The position numbers and the translations under genes were made by a program. From Clostridia bacterium (GTDB lineage Bacteria > Bacillota > Clostridia > Oscillospirales > Acutalibacteraceae): a stretch of 56,108 bases of DNA. The notes under the pieces are model-generated. The model made no database searches, was not told where the DNA came from, and saw nothing but the letters and a program-made list of their open reading frames with translations. The stretch lies in contig JAILMJ010000055.1 in NCBI GenBank assembly GCA_024692685.1, positions 1 to 56,108 on the forward strand. Reading direction: 5' to 3'. Of this stretch, positions 1 through 6,852 are shown one piece after another. Each line of letters begins with the position of its first letter. Position 1 is the first letter of the stretch.

Positions 1-191
1 TATACAAGGTAATAACTCCATTCCCTGTTTCCGGATATCATTCCCGAAATGACCTTTGCTGCGGAAACAAAGGGAACGATACCGGCTGCGACGCCGAGTA
101 CAGCCAGCACGACGGACAGCAGGAGTCTGCCGTGCTCAGGCTTCGCAATCTCCCAGATCCTTGCCATGGGGTTTGACTTTTGTTCTTTCAA
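1..191 (-). CDS. ABC transporter permease/ATPase, N-terminal part (runs off left edge)
   Basis: Only the first 63 codons are in the window. The peptide starts MKEQKSNPMARIWEIAKP and enters a hydrophobic segment (about residues 19-37), as in exporters whose membrane domain precedes the ATPase. A TTG start at 191-189 is chosen because GGGAGGTG lies 8 bases upstream; an in-frame ATG at 167 has no comparable site. It lies downstream of the TetR gene on the same strand but is separated from it by a probable terminator (238-276). A perfect inverted repeat (211-228) sits just upstream of its ribosome binding site. The ABC assignment rests on the short N-terminus and the TetR/ABC context, so subfamily and substrate are unknown. 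Confidence 0.6.
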   Translation of the reverse strand, partial: MKEQKSNPMARIWEIAKPEHGRLLLSVVLAVLGVAAGIVPFVSAAKVISGMISGNREWSYYLV

Positions 192-210
192 GTTAAATGC
201 ACCTCCCTTA

Positions 211-228
211 GGTTAGCTACTGCTAACC
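211..228. promoter_or_regulatory. Inverted repeat at the ribosome binding site of the ABC exporter gene
   Basis: GGTTAGC-TACT-GCTAACC is a perfect 7-bp inverted repeat ending a few bases before the GGGAGGTG ribosome binding site of the minus-strand ABC gene. It could be a leader hairpin controlling translation or an operator. No in vivo role can be deduced from sequence alone. Confidence 0.45.
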
Positions 229-237
229 ATCGTCTGA

Positions 238-276
238 TAAAAAAGCGCCTTCTCTTAGAGTTGTTTGGGGAAGGCG
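238..276 (-). terminator. Intrinsic terminator between tetR and the ABC exporter gene
   Basis: On the minus strand a CGCCTTC/GAAGGCG stem (270-276 with 246-252) is followed by a run of six T (239-244). It lies between the tetR stop codon and the ABC start, so readthrough or a promoter inside the gap would be needed to express the ABC gene. Confidence 0.7.
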
Positions 277-284
277 TTAATATC

Positions 285-896
285 CTAATATCCAAAGAAT
301 TCTTTCCATGCTTTAGCGAAGAACCTGTCCAAGGTATTTGCGTAATGTATGGCTTCCTCACGTGTTAAGTCATGCTCTACAGTTTGGAAAATCGCATTAA
401 CATTAGTTGTGGTCAGAAGATGAAGCTCCTTCTCACTGAACTCATTAAGCTTCACGCCCTGTTCTTTCAGCATCTCCATGAACGAAAGCGTCATTTTTTC
501 TTCCAGCACCGCCAAATCATGCAGGAAACTTTCATACTTCGTGCCTTGAGACTTGCAAATGATCAGGCGAAAAGCATCCAGATGATCATAGATGTAGGAG
601 ACCGCGAGTCTTGCATCCTTGCTGGTTTCCCAGACGCTTAGATCACCCGTTCCGATGAACTGCTCCTGATCACTCGCTTCCTGACTGAATAATGCCAGCA
701 GCCCCTGATAGGCAGGATCAACCAGGGCAGAGAACATTTCTTCTTTGCCGGCAAAATGCTTATACAGTCCGGAAGCGCTCATCCCTGCTGCAGCTGCGAT
801 ACGGCGCATGGAGGCATCCGTAAAACCGTATGTCAGGAATTCCTTTTTTGCTGCCGTGACGATCTTTTCATGGTTTGCTGTTTTATCAATTGGCAT
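285..896 (-). CDS. TetR/AcrR family transcriptional regulator
   Basis: A 203-residue protein with the TetR N-terminal helix-turn-helix: the helices run from about residue 10 to 53 and end in the typical block SASGLYKHFAGKEEMF. The C-terminal ligand domain (about 60-203) is not diagnostic. The ATG at 896 is preferred over an upstream in-frame GTG (905) because GAGGTG lies 6 bases before it. The promoter (944-972) carries two direct repeats that are likely its own operators. The gene is followed by a terminator and an ABC exporter gene, so it probably represses that efflux system and itself. Inducer unknown. Confidence 0.9.
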   Translation of the reverse strand: MPIDKTANHEKIVTAAKKEFLTYGFTDASMRRIAAAAGMSASGLYKHFAGKEEMFSALVDPAYQGLLALFSQEASDQEQFIGTGDLSVWETSKDARLAVSYIYDHLDAFRLIICKSQGTKYESFLHDLAVLEEKMTLSFMEMLKEQGVKLNEFSEKELHLLTTTNVNAIFQTVEHDLTREEAIHYANTLDRFFAKAWKEFFGY

Positions 897-926
897 TCGT
901 TTCACCTCGCCTAAAGAGAGAACGCT

Positions 927-972
927 GTTCGCTCTTGTTTAAGAGAATACACCGTTCGCTCTCGTTTGTCAA
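927..972 (-). promoter_or_regulatory. tetR promoter with tandem operator-like repeats
   Basis: On the minus strand TTGACA (967-972), a 17-base spacer and TATTCT (944-949) form a near-consensus sigma-A promoter. Two 14-base direct repeats GTTCGCTCTYGTTT lie at 927-940 and 954-967, 27 bases apart. One fills the spacer up to the -35 box and the other lies just downstream of the -10 box. Each has a partial dyad (GAGAAC/GTTCGCTC), as in TetR-type operators. Autorepression is inferred. Confidence 0.75.
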
Positions 973-983
973 GCCCTGTTTGC

Positions 984-1029
984 AAAAAAAGACCCCAGAT
1001 TTTGATAATCATGTTCAAAGTCTGGGGTC
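984..1029 (-). terminator. Intrinsic terminator of a lost ABC ATPase gene
   Basis: A 9-bp stem (GACCCCAGA, 991-999, with TCTGGGGTC, 1021-1029) is followed on the minus strand by seven T (984-990). It lies 30 bases after the stop codon of the ABC ATPase fragment at 1059-1160 and would be the terminator of that former gene. Confidence 0.75.
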
Positions 1030-1058
1030 TCTCCTAACTCAGCATAGAGTATTGGGAA

Positions 1059-1160
1059 TTATTTCAGATGAAATGTCCTGTCACATACCATTTGTATAAA
1101 TTCTGCATCATGAGTAACCACGATTATGGAATAAAAAGTATTTGAAAGTTTATTCCGATG
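1059..1160 (-). pseudogene. 3'-terminal fragment of an ABC transporter ATPase gene
   Basis: Reading the minus strand towards the TAA at 1059-1061 gives KLSNTFYSIIVVTHDAEF followed by IQMVCDRTFHLK and stop. This is the H-loop region (VVTHD) and last strand/helix of an ABC ATPase. Nothing upstream continues the reading: beyond about 1160 the sequence becomes the promoter of the divergent PHP gene, and no start, Walker A or signature motif is present. The fragment still has its terminator (984-1029). It is best read as the scar of a deletion that removed most of an ABC gene beside the surviving TetR/ABC locus. Confidence 0.7.
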
Positions 1161-1169
1161 TGTTATAAT
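1142..1169 (+). promoter_or_regulatory. Promoter of the secreted PHP gene
   Basis: TTGAAA (1142-1147), 16-base spacer, TATAAT (1164-1169) with an upstream TG giving an extended -10 (TGTTATAAT). The leader is about 80 bases. The -35 box overlaps the end of the ABC ATPase remnant, so the promoter lies at or near the deletion junction. Confidence 0.65.
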
Positions 1170-1256
1170 TAGTATATAAAACCGGGGATTGCACAGGTGA
1201 CTGATTGCATTAAAATTCCCTCGGCAAGAGATTTATAAGGCAAAGGAGAGCTGTCT

Positions 1257-2654
1257 ATGAAAAAGGTTTTATGCGTAGTTATCAGTATTGTTATGGTGCT
1301 TGGTATATGCGGCGGCTTCACAGCTTCTGCAGATTCGGATTATACCATAGTCTCACCTTATGATGATGTTGTATGGAACGGAGAAAACGCCTGGGGCGCA
1401 TACAGAGGAGTCCTTCATTCGCATACCACCTGGAGCGATGCAGACGTGGATCTGCCGGAAATGGTCAAGGAATATTATAATCTCGGCTATGATTTTCTTG
1501 CCAACAGCGATCACGCTGTCACGGGCGTTGAGTGGAATAAAAAGCCCAAACTTGTTACCCCTTACTGGTATCAGTATATTATTGGCAACAAGATGAGCGT
1601 CCTCACCGATGAGGAATATGAGGCCATCACTACCGGCACCTACAATAACAGGGGTTACGGAATGACCTGCATCACCGGCGCAAACGAGCTTAACCATCTT
1701 ACGCTTTCCAAAAACCATGTGAACGGGTATTTCCTCCCTGCCGATGTCGGTAACGGATTTGCCGGATATTATCCGGGCGGCAACGCGTTTGATCCGTCAA
1801 GCTATGTCGGAGAGAATGAGGTCGGTATTGAGAACGCTCTGAGATTTGTCGAAGATAACGGCGCGCTCTCTCATATTAATCATCCCGGAGATGTGCTTGA
1901 TTCCAATGAACATCCAGAGGTTGTAAAAGACCCGAAAACAGTCAGCTTTTTCGGCAATCTTCTGCTTAAATACAAGAGTTGTCTCGGAATAGAAGCGCTC
2001 AATGAGGTCAACTCCGTAACCCGCTATGACAGAATACTGTGGGATCAGCTTCTTATGTATTGCCTGCCTTACGGAAAAACTGTTATCGGTTTCAGCAACA
2101 CGGATGCTCATTCTCTTCTGAACTGCGACAGCTCATTCAGCGTGTTCATGATGAAAGAGAATACACAGGAAGAGGTCAAAAAGACCATGCAGTCGGGAGC
2201 ATTCTTCTGCGTGTCAAAGTGCCTTCCCGGCAACGATGTGTATGAGATAGGTCCTAAAGAAGATATTGATGTCAGGGGCAAGGGCTTACCATATCCAATG
2301 TTTAACAGCGTTGAAGTTAATGGGCACAAAGTTACTGTTACCGTTGAGAACGCCGATGAAATACAGTGGATAGCAAACGGTAATGTTATCATGAAGAGCG
2401 AAGCCGGTTCCGACCCCATTGTGCTTGACCTTGACGCCGTTGAAGGCAGTAAAGATTTCAAATATATCAGAGCTGAGATTCTCGGCGAAGGCGGAATCTG
2501 CCTCACGCAGGCGCTTATCATTGATGACGGATCTGAGCCGCTTACATTCCACCCCGAAGAGCACACACCGAGCCTTGCTGAAAGATTCATTATGTTCCTG
2601 CGCGGCACAAAGCTTTACAACATCATTGTTGAAATCTACCGCGCTGTAAGATAA
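1257..2654 (+). CDS. Secreted PHP-domain phosphoesterase
   Basis: A 465-residue protein with a signal peptide (about 1-25, KK then a hydrophobic core and ASA-D cleavage region). The PHP metal-binding pattern follows: LHSHTTWSDAD (H54, H56, D61), NSDHAVTG (D85, H86), a Glu in GANELN (144), LSHINHPGD (H206, H209) and SNTDAHS (D283, H285). PHP domains are polynuclear metal phosphoesterases; an exported one would act on phosphoesters outside the membrane. The C-terminal part (about 345-465) looks like a beta-rich accessory region. AAAGGAGAGC gives a good ribosome binding site. The gene is monocistronic, with its own promoter and two terminators. Substrate unknown. Confidence 0.88.
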   Translation: MKKVLCVVISIVMVLGICGGFTASADSDYTIVSPYDDVVWNGENAWGAYRGVLHSHTTWSDADVDLPEMVKEYYNLGYDFLANSDHAVTGVEWNKKPKLVTPYWYQYIIGNKMSVLTDEEYEAITTGTYNNRGYGMTCITGANELNHLTLSKNHVNGYFLPADVGNGFAGYYPGGNAFDPSSYVGENEVGIENALRFVEDNGALSHINHPGDVLDSNEHPEVVKDPKTVSFFGNLLLKYKSCLGIEALNEVNSVTRYDRILWDQLLMYCLPYGKTVIGFSNTDAHSLLNCDSSFSVFMMKENTQEEVKKTMQSGAFFCVSKCLPGNDVYEIGPKEDIDVRGKGLPYPMFNSVEVNGHKVTVTVENADEIQWIANGNVIMKSEAGSDPIVLDLDAVEGSKDFKYIRAEILGEGGICLTQALIIDDGSEPLTFHPEEHTPSLAERFIMFLRGTKLYNIIVEIYRAVR

Positions 2655-2695
2655 GTAAAAGCAAAATCCGGTCTGACGGATAAATAATAATAAAC

Positions 2696-2731
2696 AACCT
2701 GCCGCTCTTTTATTCCGGGCGGCAGGTTTTG
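2696..2731 (+). terminator. Terminator after the PHP gene
   Basis: Perfect 10-bp stem AACCTGCCGC (2696-2705) with GCGGCAGGTT (2719-2728), then TT-rich sequence, 42 bases after the PHP stop codon. Confidence 0.85.
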
Positions 2732-2772
2732 CTGTTAAAGGGTAATGTATATTTACTTAATATATCAGGAAT

Positions 2773-2803
2773 CCGCACCGGTAATTCCGGTGCGGGCGTT
2801 TTT
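2773..2803 (+). terminator. Second, tandem terminator after the PHP gene
   Basis: Perfect 9-bp stem CCGCACCGG (2773-2781) with CCGGTGCGG (2787-2795), then GCGTTTTTT. No gene fits between this and the preceding terminator, so it acts as a backup or ends a short transcript. Confidence 0.8.
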
Positions 2804-3340
2804 TATTTATGAATTGTAATTAATCTGATATTTGGCATCTCTTTTTTGTTTTGATATATTAGCCATATTAACTCCTTTATATATAAGTTAATCTAATACT
2901 TGTTTTCAATAAAAATATAAAACAACTCTCCGCATAAATCCCTCGCATTTTTGGAAAGAGTTGTGATTATTTCGGCGAGGTTTTGCCAGCATTTTCACAA
3001 CAGTTTCACAACTATTTTCGCCTGGGCAGTGACACATATTGTCTCAGAATATGCAATCCTATCGGGAACTGTCCGGGTGATGGGTAATCCAAAAGGGAAG
3101 TGAACTTCCCTGTGGCACACGATTTTGCTTTTGCAAAGTCTAGTGTGTTAGACTTTTGCGAAAAGAACGGAAGAAACAACGGCTTTGGCTGTGGGAACAA
3201 ACACCGGTTCATCCCGGATGCATTGCGGTTTGTAATTATGCATCCGCATCATAATCTGTTTCATATTGTTTCAGATTATGATGAAAACAATAACGCAAAA
3301 GTCGTAACACACTCACCTTCCGCAGAAGGAAAACAATTAT
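2804..3340. other. Gene-free, hairpin-rich intergenic region
   Basis: No convincing gene is seen here. The region carries at least six inverted repeats: AACAACTCT/AGAGTTGT (2921-2964); TGACACA/TGTCTCA (3030-3046); GGGAAG-TGAA-CTTCCC (3095-3110); GCAAAGTCTA/TAGACTTTTGC (3133-3159, one bulge); CGGATGCAT/ATGCATCCG (3215-3246, perfect 9 bp); and CATCATAATCTG/CAGATTATGATG (3247-3283, perfect 12 bp). The last two are contiguous. The density suggests a structured RNA (perhaps the 3' UTR of the minus-strand sigma/XRE operon) or the remains of a mobile element, including an origin or recombination site. Short open frames across it overlap the stems and lack ribosome binding sites. Confidence 0.6.
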
Positions 3341-4216
3341 TCAATCATCACCGTCATCGTAACGATTAAAATCATTATCCTCGAAGCTTTCGAAGATTTT
3401 ATCAATGTCTGACATTTCAAGTTCACCGTCTTCATTTAGAATCACATCGGGAAGAGGCATGATGGAATCGGTATATCTTTCGGGAAAAACTTTGACGGTT
3501 TCATCAATTTTTTCTTTATTATCGTTTACGATATAGGCGAGTCGTTTGTGACAATACTTGCGCATTTTCCTGAGAGTTTTCTTTTGCAATTCGATAACAT
3601 CTCTTTTTGTGATTCCGTAATGTTCAGAGGTTTCTTCGATTGTGTGAGGAAAAAAGTATTCTTCGTCACCGCCGAGACCGAAACGATATGAAATCAATTT
3701 CTGCTGCCTTGGGCTTAATAAATCCAGGGCATTTTTTATTGTTTCGAAAAAATAATCAATGAAAAAAGCTTCTTCTGCGGAACGGGAAAACACATTGAAC
3801 CTTTTCTGCCAATAGTCCTGAAGAAGAACATTTTCTGTAATATTCTTTCTTGCCTCCGGAGTATGGTCATAGGAAGTTGTGGTTCTTGTGGCAATTCTGC
3901 ATTCGGTGTTTGATGTTTTAATCTCCTTGACGATGTAATCAATCATATGATTGAACACACATGTTCCGATAAAAGTTGAAAATTTATAACCGAGATCGGG
4001 ATTGAATTTTGGAGCAGACATCATAAAAGACAGGGCCGCTTCCTGATTAAGATCGTCAAAATCAGCGTCCGCCGGAGAGCCGCAATAGCCGAAAGCTTCT
4101 TTACATTTATCGGTTATCAGACCTACATTTTGATCGTAAAGCAAATGCAAAGCTTCTTTGTCTCCGTTGATTACTCTGAGAGCAAGTTCCTCATTTGTGT
4201 AGCTTTGTTCGCTCAT
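3341..4216 (-). CDS. Sigma-70-like RNA polymerase sigma factor (orphan)
   Basis: A 291-residue protein. Residues about 24-95 resemble sigma region 2 (DLNQEAALSFMMSAPKFNP, then GYKFSTFIGTCVFNHMID, the core-binding/-10 recognition helices). Residues about 165-222 resemble region 4 (LLSPRQQKLISYRFGLG and the recognition helix region ITKRDVIELQKKTLRKMRKY). The last 60 residues are acidic (Asp/Glu-rich tail). No anti-sigma gene adjoins. It overlaps the stop of the upstream XRE gene by four bases (ATGA), so the two are translationally coupled. Sigma/XRE pairs of this type are common in integrative elements of Clostridia, but no integrase or relaxase is seen here. Confidence 0.8.
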   Translation of the reverse strand: MSEQSYTNEELALRVINGDKEALHLLYDQNVGLITDKCKEAFGYCGSPADADFDDLNQEAALSFMMSAPKFNPDLGYKFSTFIGTCVFNHMIDYIVKEIKTSNTECRIATRTTTSYDHTPEARKNITENVLLQDYWQKRFNVFSRSAEEAFFIDYFFETIKNALDLLSPRQQKLISYRFGLGGDEEYFFPHTIEETSEHYGITKRDVIELQKKTLRKMRKYCHKRLAYIVNDNKEKIDETVKVFPERYTDSIMPLPDVILNEDGELEMSDIDKIFESFEDNDFNRYDDGDD

Positions 4217-5010
4217 TTTTTGGCACCGCGCCAGTCAGCTTTAAAAATCGGAACAAGAGCAGCGTGAAGGTTTTCTGTCAATTCTTCGGGGAGAGGAATC
4301 CTTGCGGTAATCAGTTTTACAACATCGGACGCGAATTCTTCGGCATTGATTCTTCTGATAGCGGCATTTGTTCTCATCTTATCTTTTACAAGCTGAGAGA
4401 TTGTCGCTTTCATTTCTTTATGAAATCCTTTGCTGTTGTTGCCGAGATTTGTTTTGGTATCTTTGAGAATAGTATTCAGACAGTTTTGAATTTTAGAAAT
4501 GTCGGATGAATATAACGGCTGCTTCATTGCGGTTAAAACATCAGCGTCTTCATCGTCACCGTATTTTCTGAGAAACTCAGCTATCTCACTGTTAACTGTA
4601 TTATTCATTCTGACAACATCAGCCGAATAATCCTTCAGATAAAATGTAATCAGCCGCAAAAATTCTCCGAACTTTTCATGCTCGATAAGGAGATTAAGAA
4701 CGCCGGCATCGACCTGACCGGTATAAAGCTTATCAGCTGATTCCTGCGTAAGCCCCAGCACCTTAAGGTCATAATTAATTACTTTCGGGTTATCCGTTTT
4801 AGCCAGAACAAAGTCAACGGACACATTGAAATACTTCGCAATCTCCAGGGCGGTTGCTGATGATATGGACCTTTTATCCAATTCAATATCGCCGAGTGTA
4901 CTTCTGCTGATACCTATAATCTCAGCAAATTCCTCCTGATTCAGCTTCGCTTCTTTTCTCAAATCTCTTATTCTTTCTCCGATTGTACCGGGGAGATATT
5001 CTTCTGCCAT
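4213..5010 (-). CDS. XRE-family helix-turn-helix regulator
   Basis: A 265-residue protein. An N-terminal Cro/CI-type HTH covers about residues 8-68 (IGERIRDLRKEAKLNQEEF, then ISRSTLGDIELDKRSIS). The roughly 190-residue C-terminal region is helical and unrecognised; it may sense a ligand or bind the sigma factor encoded next. GGAGGCGT before the ATG at 5010 supports the start. It is first in a two-gene operon with the sigma factor (4-base overlap), with a promoter at 5050-5079. Role inferred: control of the coupled sigma factor. Confidence 0.85.
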   Translation of the reverse strand: MAEEYLPGTIGERIRDLRKEAKLNQEEFAEIIGISRSTLGDIELDKRSISSATALEIAKYFNVSVDFVLAKTDNPKVINYDLKVLGLTQESADKLYTGQVDAGVLNLLIEHEKFGEFLRLITFYLKDYSADVVRMNNTVNSEIAEFLRKYGDDEDADVLTAMKQPLYSSDISKIQNCLNTILKDTKTNLGNNSKGFHKEMKATISQLVKDKMRTNAAIRRINAEEFASDVVKLITARIPLPEELTENLHAALVPIFKADWRGAKK

Positions 5011-5049
5011 AGCTTACGCCTCCTTTTTAAATTATTTCGACCCTGCTTC

Positions 5050-5079
5050 ATTATAATTATAGCATAAAATAATGTTCAA
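5050..5079 (-). promoter_or_regulatory. Promoter of the XRE/sigma operon
   Basis: Minus strand: TTGAAC (5074-5079), 18-base spacer, TATAAT (5050-5055). A second TATAAT starts 6 bases further upstream. The AT-rich dyad around the -10 could be an XRE operator. Confidence 0.55.
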
Positions 5080-5114
5080 AAAAACGGACTTAAAATAAAA
5101 TGCCGCAGAAGGCG

Positions 5115-5146
5115 TAAAAGTGCCGCCCACAATAAGTGAGCGGCAC
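5115..5146 (-). terminator. Terminator of the macrodomain/sirtuin operon
   Basis: Minus strand: GTGCCGC (5140-5146) pairs with GCGGCAC (5120-5126), then TTTTA. It lies about 45 bases beyond the sirtuin stop codon. Confidence 0.7.
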
Positions 5147-5188
5147 ATTGCTTATTAAATTGTTTTTGCCCCGCAAACCGGAATCCGG

Positions 5189-6031
5189 TTAATTGGTTAA
5201 GTCTGCGATAACCTGCCGTATATCCCCGTCAATGCATATTGAGCGTTCTTTAATCTCTGAAGGCGCATCTGCATCATTCTTGTTAATACATACATAGGTT
5301 GCATTTTCATTCTGATATGTCCACCGCCAGAAGGGGTATTTGATAATAACAGGAGTGTTGTAACCGACACCGAGTTCAAGGTATAGCGTCTTTTTGCCGA
5401 GTGCCTTTTTTGCAAATTCTTCATAACGGCTATTGGCGGCATACCAGCCGTCATCCTGAACAAATTTATCATCCGCGCGGAGATTGGTTGTCATCGGCTT
5501 ACCGCAGACCGGGCATTTTGGGATAAGTTCTGTCGGGATTTTCATATTCCGCTGTGACTCATACATTTTTGTGATTGCTTCTTCATTGTCATAGGTCTTT
5601 TGATGGCACGGCACGGAGCATTGCAGTAAACCGTAATCGCCCTGCGTGTAAAACAGACGCTCCTTGTCAAACCCTGCCCGCTGGAAGCAGTGGTCAACAT
5701 TTGTTGTCAGCACGAAATAGTCTTTATCCTTAATCGGCCCGAGCAGTTTTTCATAGGTGTCGTTCGGAATGGGCATATAGCGGTTAACATAAATGTGTCT
5801 GCTCCACCAGGCCCAGTATTCCTCCTGCGTTTCAAACGGATAAAACCCTCCCGAATAAATATCTGTAATACCGTATTTCTCCTTGAAATCGGGAAAGTAT
5901 CTATCAAATCGTTCATCCGAATAAGTCAGACCCGCAGCGGTCGAAAGCCCCGCGCCTGCACCGATAAAAACACAGTCCGCTTCGGCGATTGCCTGTTTTA
6001 ATTCTTTGATTTTATCCAAGTAGGTTTTCAT
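5189..6031 (-). CDS. SirTM-class (class M) sirtuin, protein ADP-ribosyltransferase
   Basis: A 280-residue Sir2-fold protein. NAD-binding motif GAGAGLS at 24-30; TTNVDHCF at 109-116; TQGDYG at 129-134, where Gln stands in the catalytic His position of ordinary sirtuins; zinc ligands in CSVPCH (C138, C142) and CPVC (C173, C176). These are marks of class M sirtuins, which in Staphylococcus and Streptococcus ADP-ribosylate a lipoylated GcvH-like carrier, reversed by an operon-encoded macrodomain. The ATG at 6031 is chosen over an upstream in-frame start (6061) because a GAGGA site precedes it; it still overlaps the macrodomain gene by 20 bases. No gcvH-like or lipoate ligase gene is nearby, so the target here is open. 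Confidence 0.9.
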   Translation of the reverse strand: MKTYLDKIKELKQAIAEADCVFIGAGAGLSTAAGLTYSDERFDRYFPDFKEKYGITDIYSGGFYPFETQEEYWAWWSRHIYVNRYMPIPNDTYEKLLGPIKDKDYFVLTTNVDHCFQRAGFDKERLFYTQGDYGLLQCSVPCHQKTYDNEEAITKMYESQRNMKIPTELIPKCPVCGKPMTTNLRADDKFVQDDGWYAANSRYEEFAKKALGKKTLYLELGVGYNTPVIIKYPFWRWTYQNENATYVCINKNDADAPSEIKERSICIDGDIRQVIADLTN

Positions 6032-6782
6032 AAATAATTCTGTCCTCGTCTTTAAATACATTGAATATTACTTTAATATCGCTTTGCTTTATATACTCTC
6101 TGACGGTATTGACCGCTATTTCCGCCGCATCTCTCTGCGGATAGCCGAACACGCCCGTTGAGATACAGCAAAAGGCAATGCTTATGAGTCCGTTTTCTTC
6201 GGCACATTTGAGGCAGGAAAAATAACAGGACTTAAGCAGATTCCTGTGTTCATCAGTAAGATTAGCGTTCACTATCGGTCCGACGGTATGAATAACGAAC
6301 TTACACGGCAGATTATATGCGGGGGTGATTTTCGCCTGACCTGTCGGTTCTTCATAACCTTGTTTCAGCATCAGTTCGTTGCAGTTATTACGGAGCTGAA
6401 TGCCCGAATAAGTGTGAATACAGTTATCAATGCAGTTGTGAAGCGGATGAAAACAGCCGAGCAGCTGAGAATTGGCCGCGTTTACAATCGCATCGCATTT
6501 CAGCGTAGTTATATCACCCTGCCAAAGATATATACCTTTCTCAATGGGAGTAAGGCTTTCAATGCCGGTTATGCCTTTGTCTGAAAGCTCGGTTTTTAAA
6601 TATTCATCCTGAATGCGAATAAACTCATCACTGACCGGTGCGGGCATACGGATATTCATAAGCGAACGCAGTAAGTCCTTTTGCTCCTGATTGCTCATCG
6701 TTTCAGGCTCATAATGTCTTAATCTGCTGCTTTCGGCAAGTAATTCTTTGATTAAATATAATCTTCTTTCCGACTGTGTCAT
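6012..6782 (-). CDS. Zinc-type macrodomain, protein-ADP-ribose hydrolase
   Basis: A 256-residue protein: a helical N-terminal extension (1-80), then a macrodomain with QGDIT (88-92), AIVNAANS (98-105), HTVGP (165-169) and the phosphate-binding loop STGVFGYP (about 212). The insertion GCFHPLHNCIDNC (109-121) supplies the Cys/His/Cys cluster of the zinc macrodomains that accompany SirTM sirtuins. It should remove ADP-ribose added by the sirtuin encoded immediately downstream (20-base overlap). The ATG at 6782 is used because the -10 box at 6798-6803 leaves no leader for the ATG at 6797, and GGCGGTGA precedes 6782. Confidence 0.9.
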   Translation of the reverse strand: MTQSERRLYLIKELLAESSRLRHYEPETMSNQEQKDLLRSLMNIRMPAPVSDEFIRIQDEYLKTELSDKGITGIESLTPIEKGIYLWQGDITTLKCDAIVNAANSQLLGCFHPLHNCIDNCIHTYSGIQLRNNCNELMLKQGYEEPTGQAKITPAYNLPCKFVIHTVGPIVNANLTDEHRNLLKSCYFSCLKCAEENGLISIAFCCISTGVFGYPQRDAAEIAVNTVREYIKQSDIKVIFNVFKDEDRIIYENLLG

Positions 6783-6797
6783 AGTATCACCGCCCAT

Positions 6798-6803
6798 ATT
6801 ATA
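6798..6803 (-). promoter_or_regulatory. Extended -10 promoter of the macrodomain/sirtuin operon
   Basis: Minus strand TGATATAAT is an extended -10 element directly before the macrodomain gene; no good -35 is seen. Just upstream lies an imperfect inverted repeat (AATGCGCAAC at 6809-6818 with GTTACGCATT at 6830-6839), which could be an operator or a terminator for the preceding gene. Confidence 0.5.
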
Positions 6804-6852
6804 TCACAAATGCGCAACAGGCGGTACCCGTTACGCATTTTTTATGATTTAT

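Noticed and set aside
2921-3283. CRISPR array
   Set aside because: The repeats are inverted, each different, with no regularly spaced direct repeat unit.
3100-3369. 89-codon plus-strand frame
   Set aside because: It runs through several perfect inverted repeats, lacks a ribosome binding site, and its sequence is Asn/His/Phe-rich without family resemblance.
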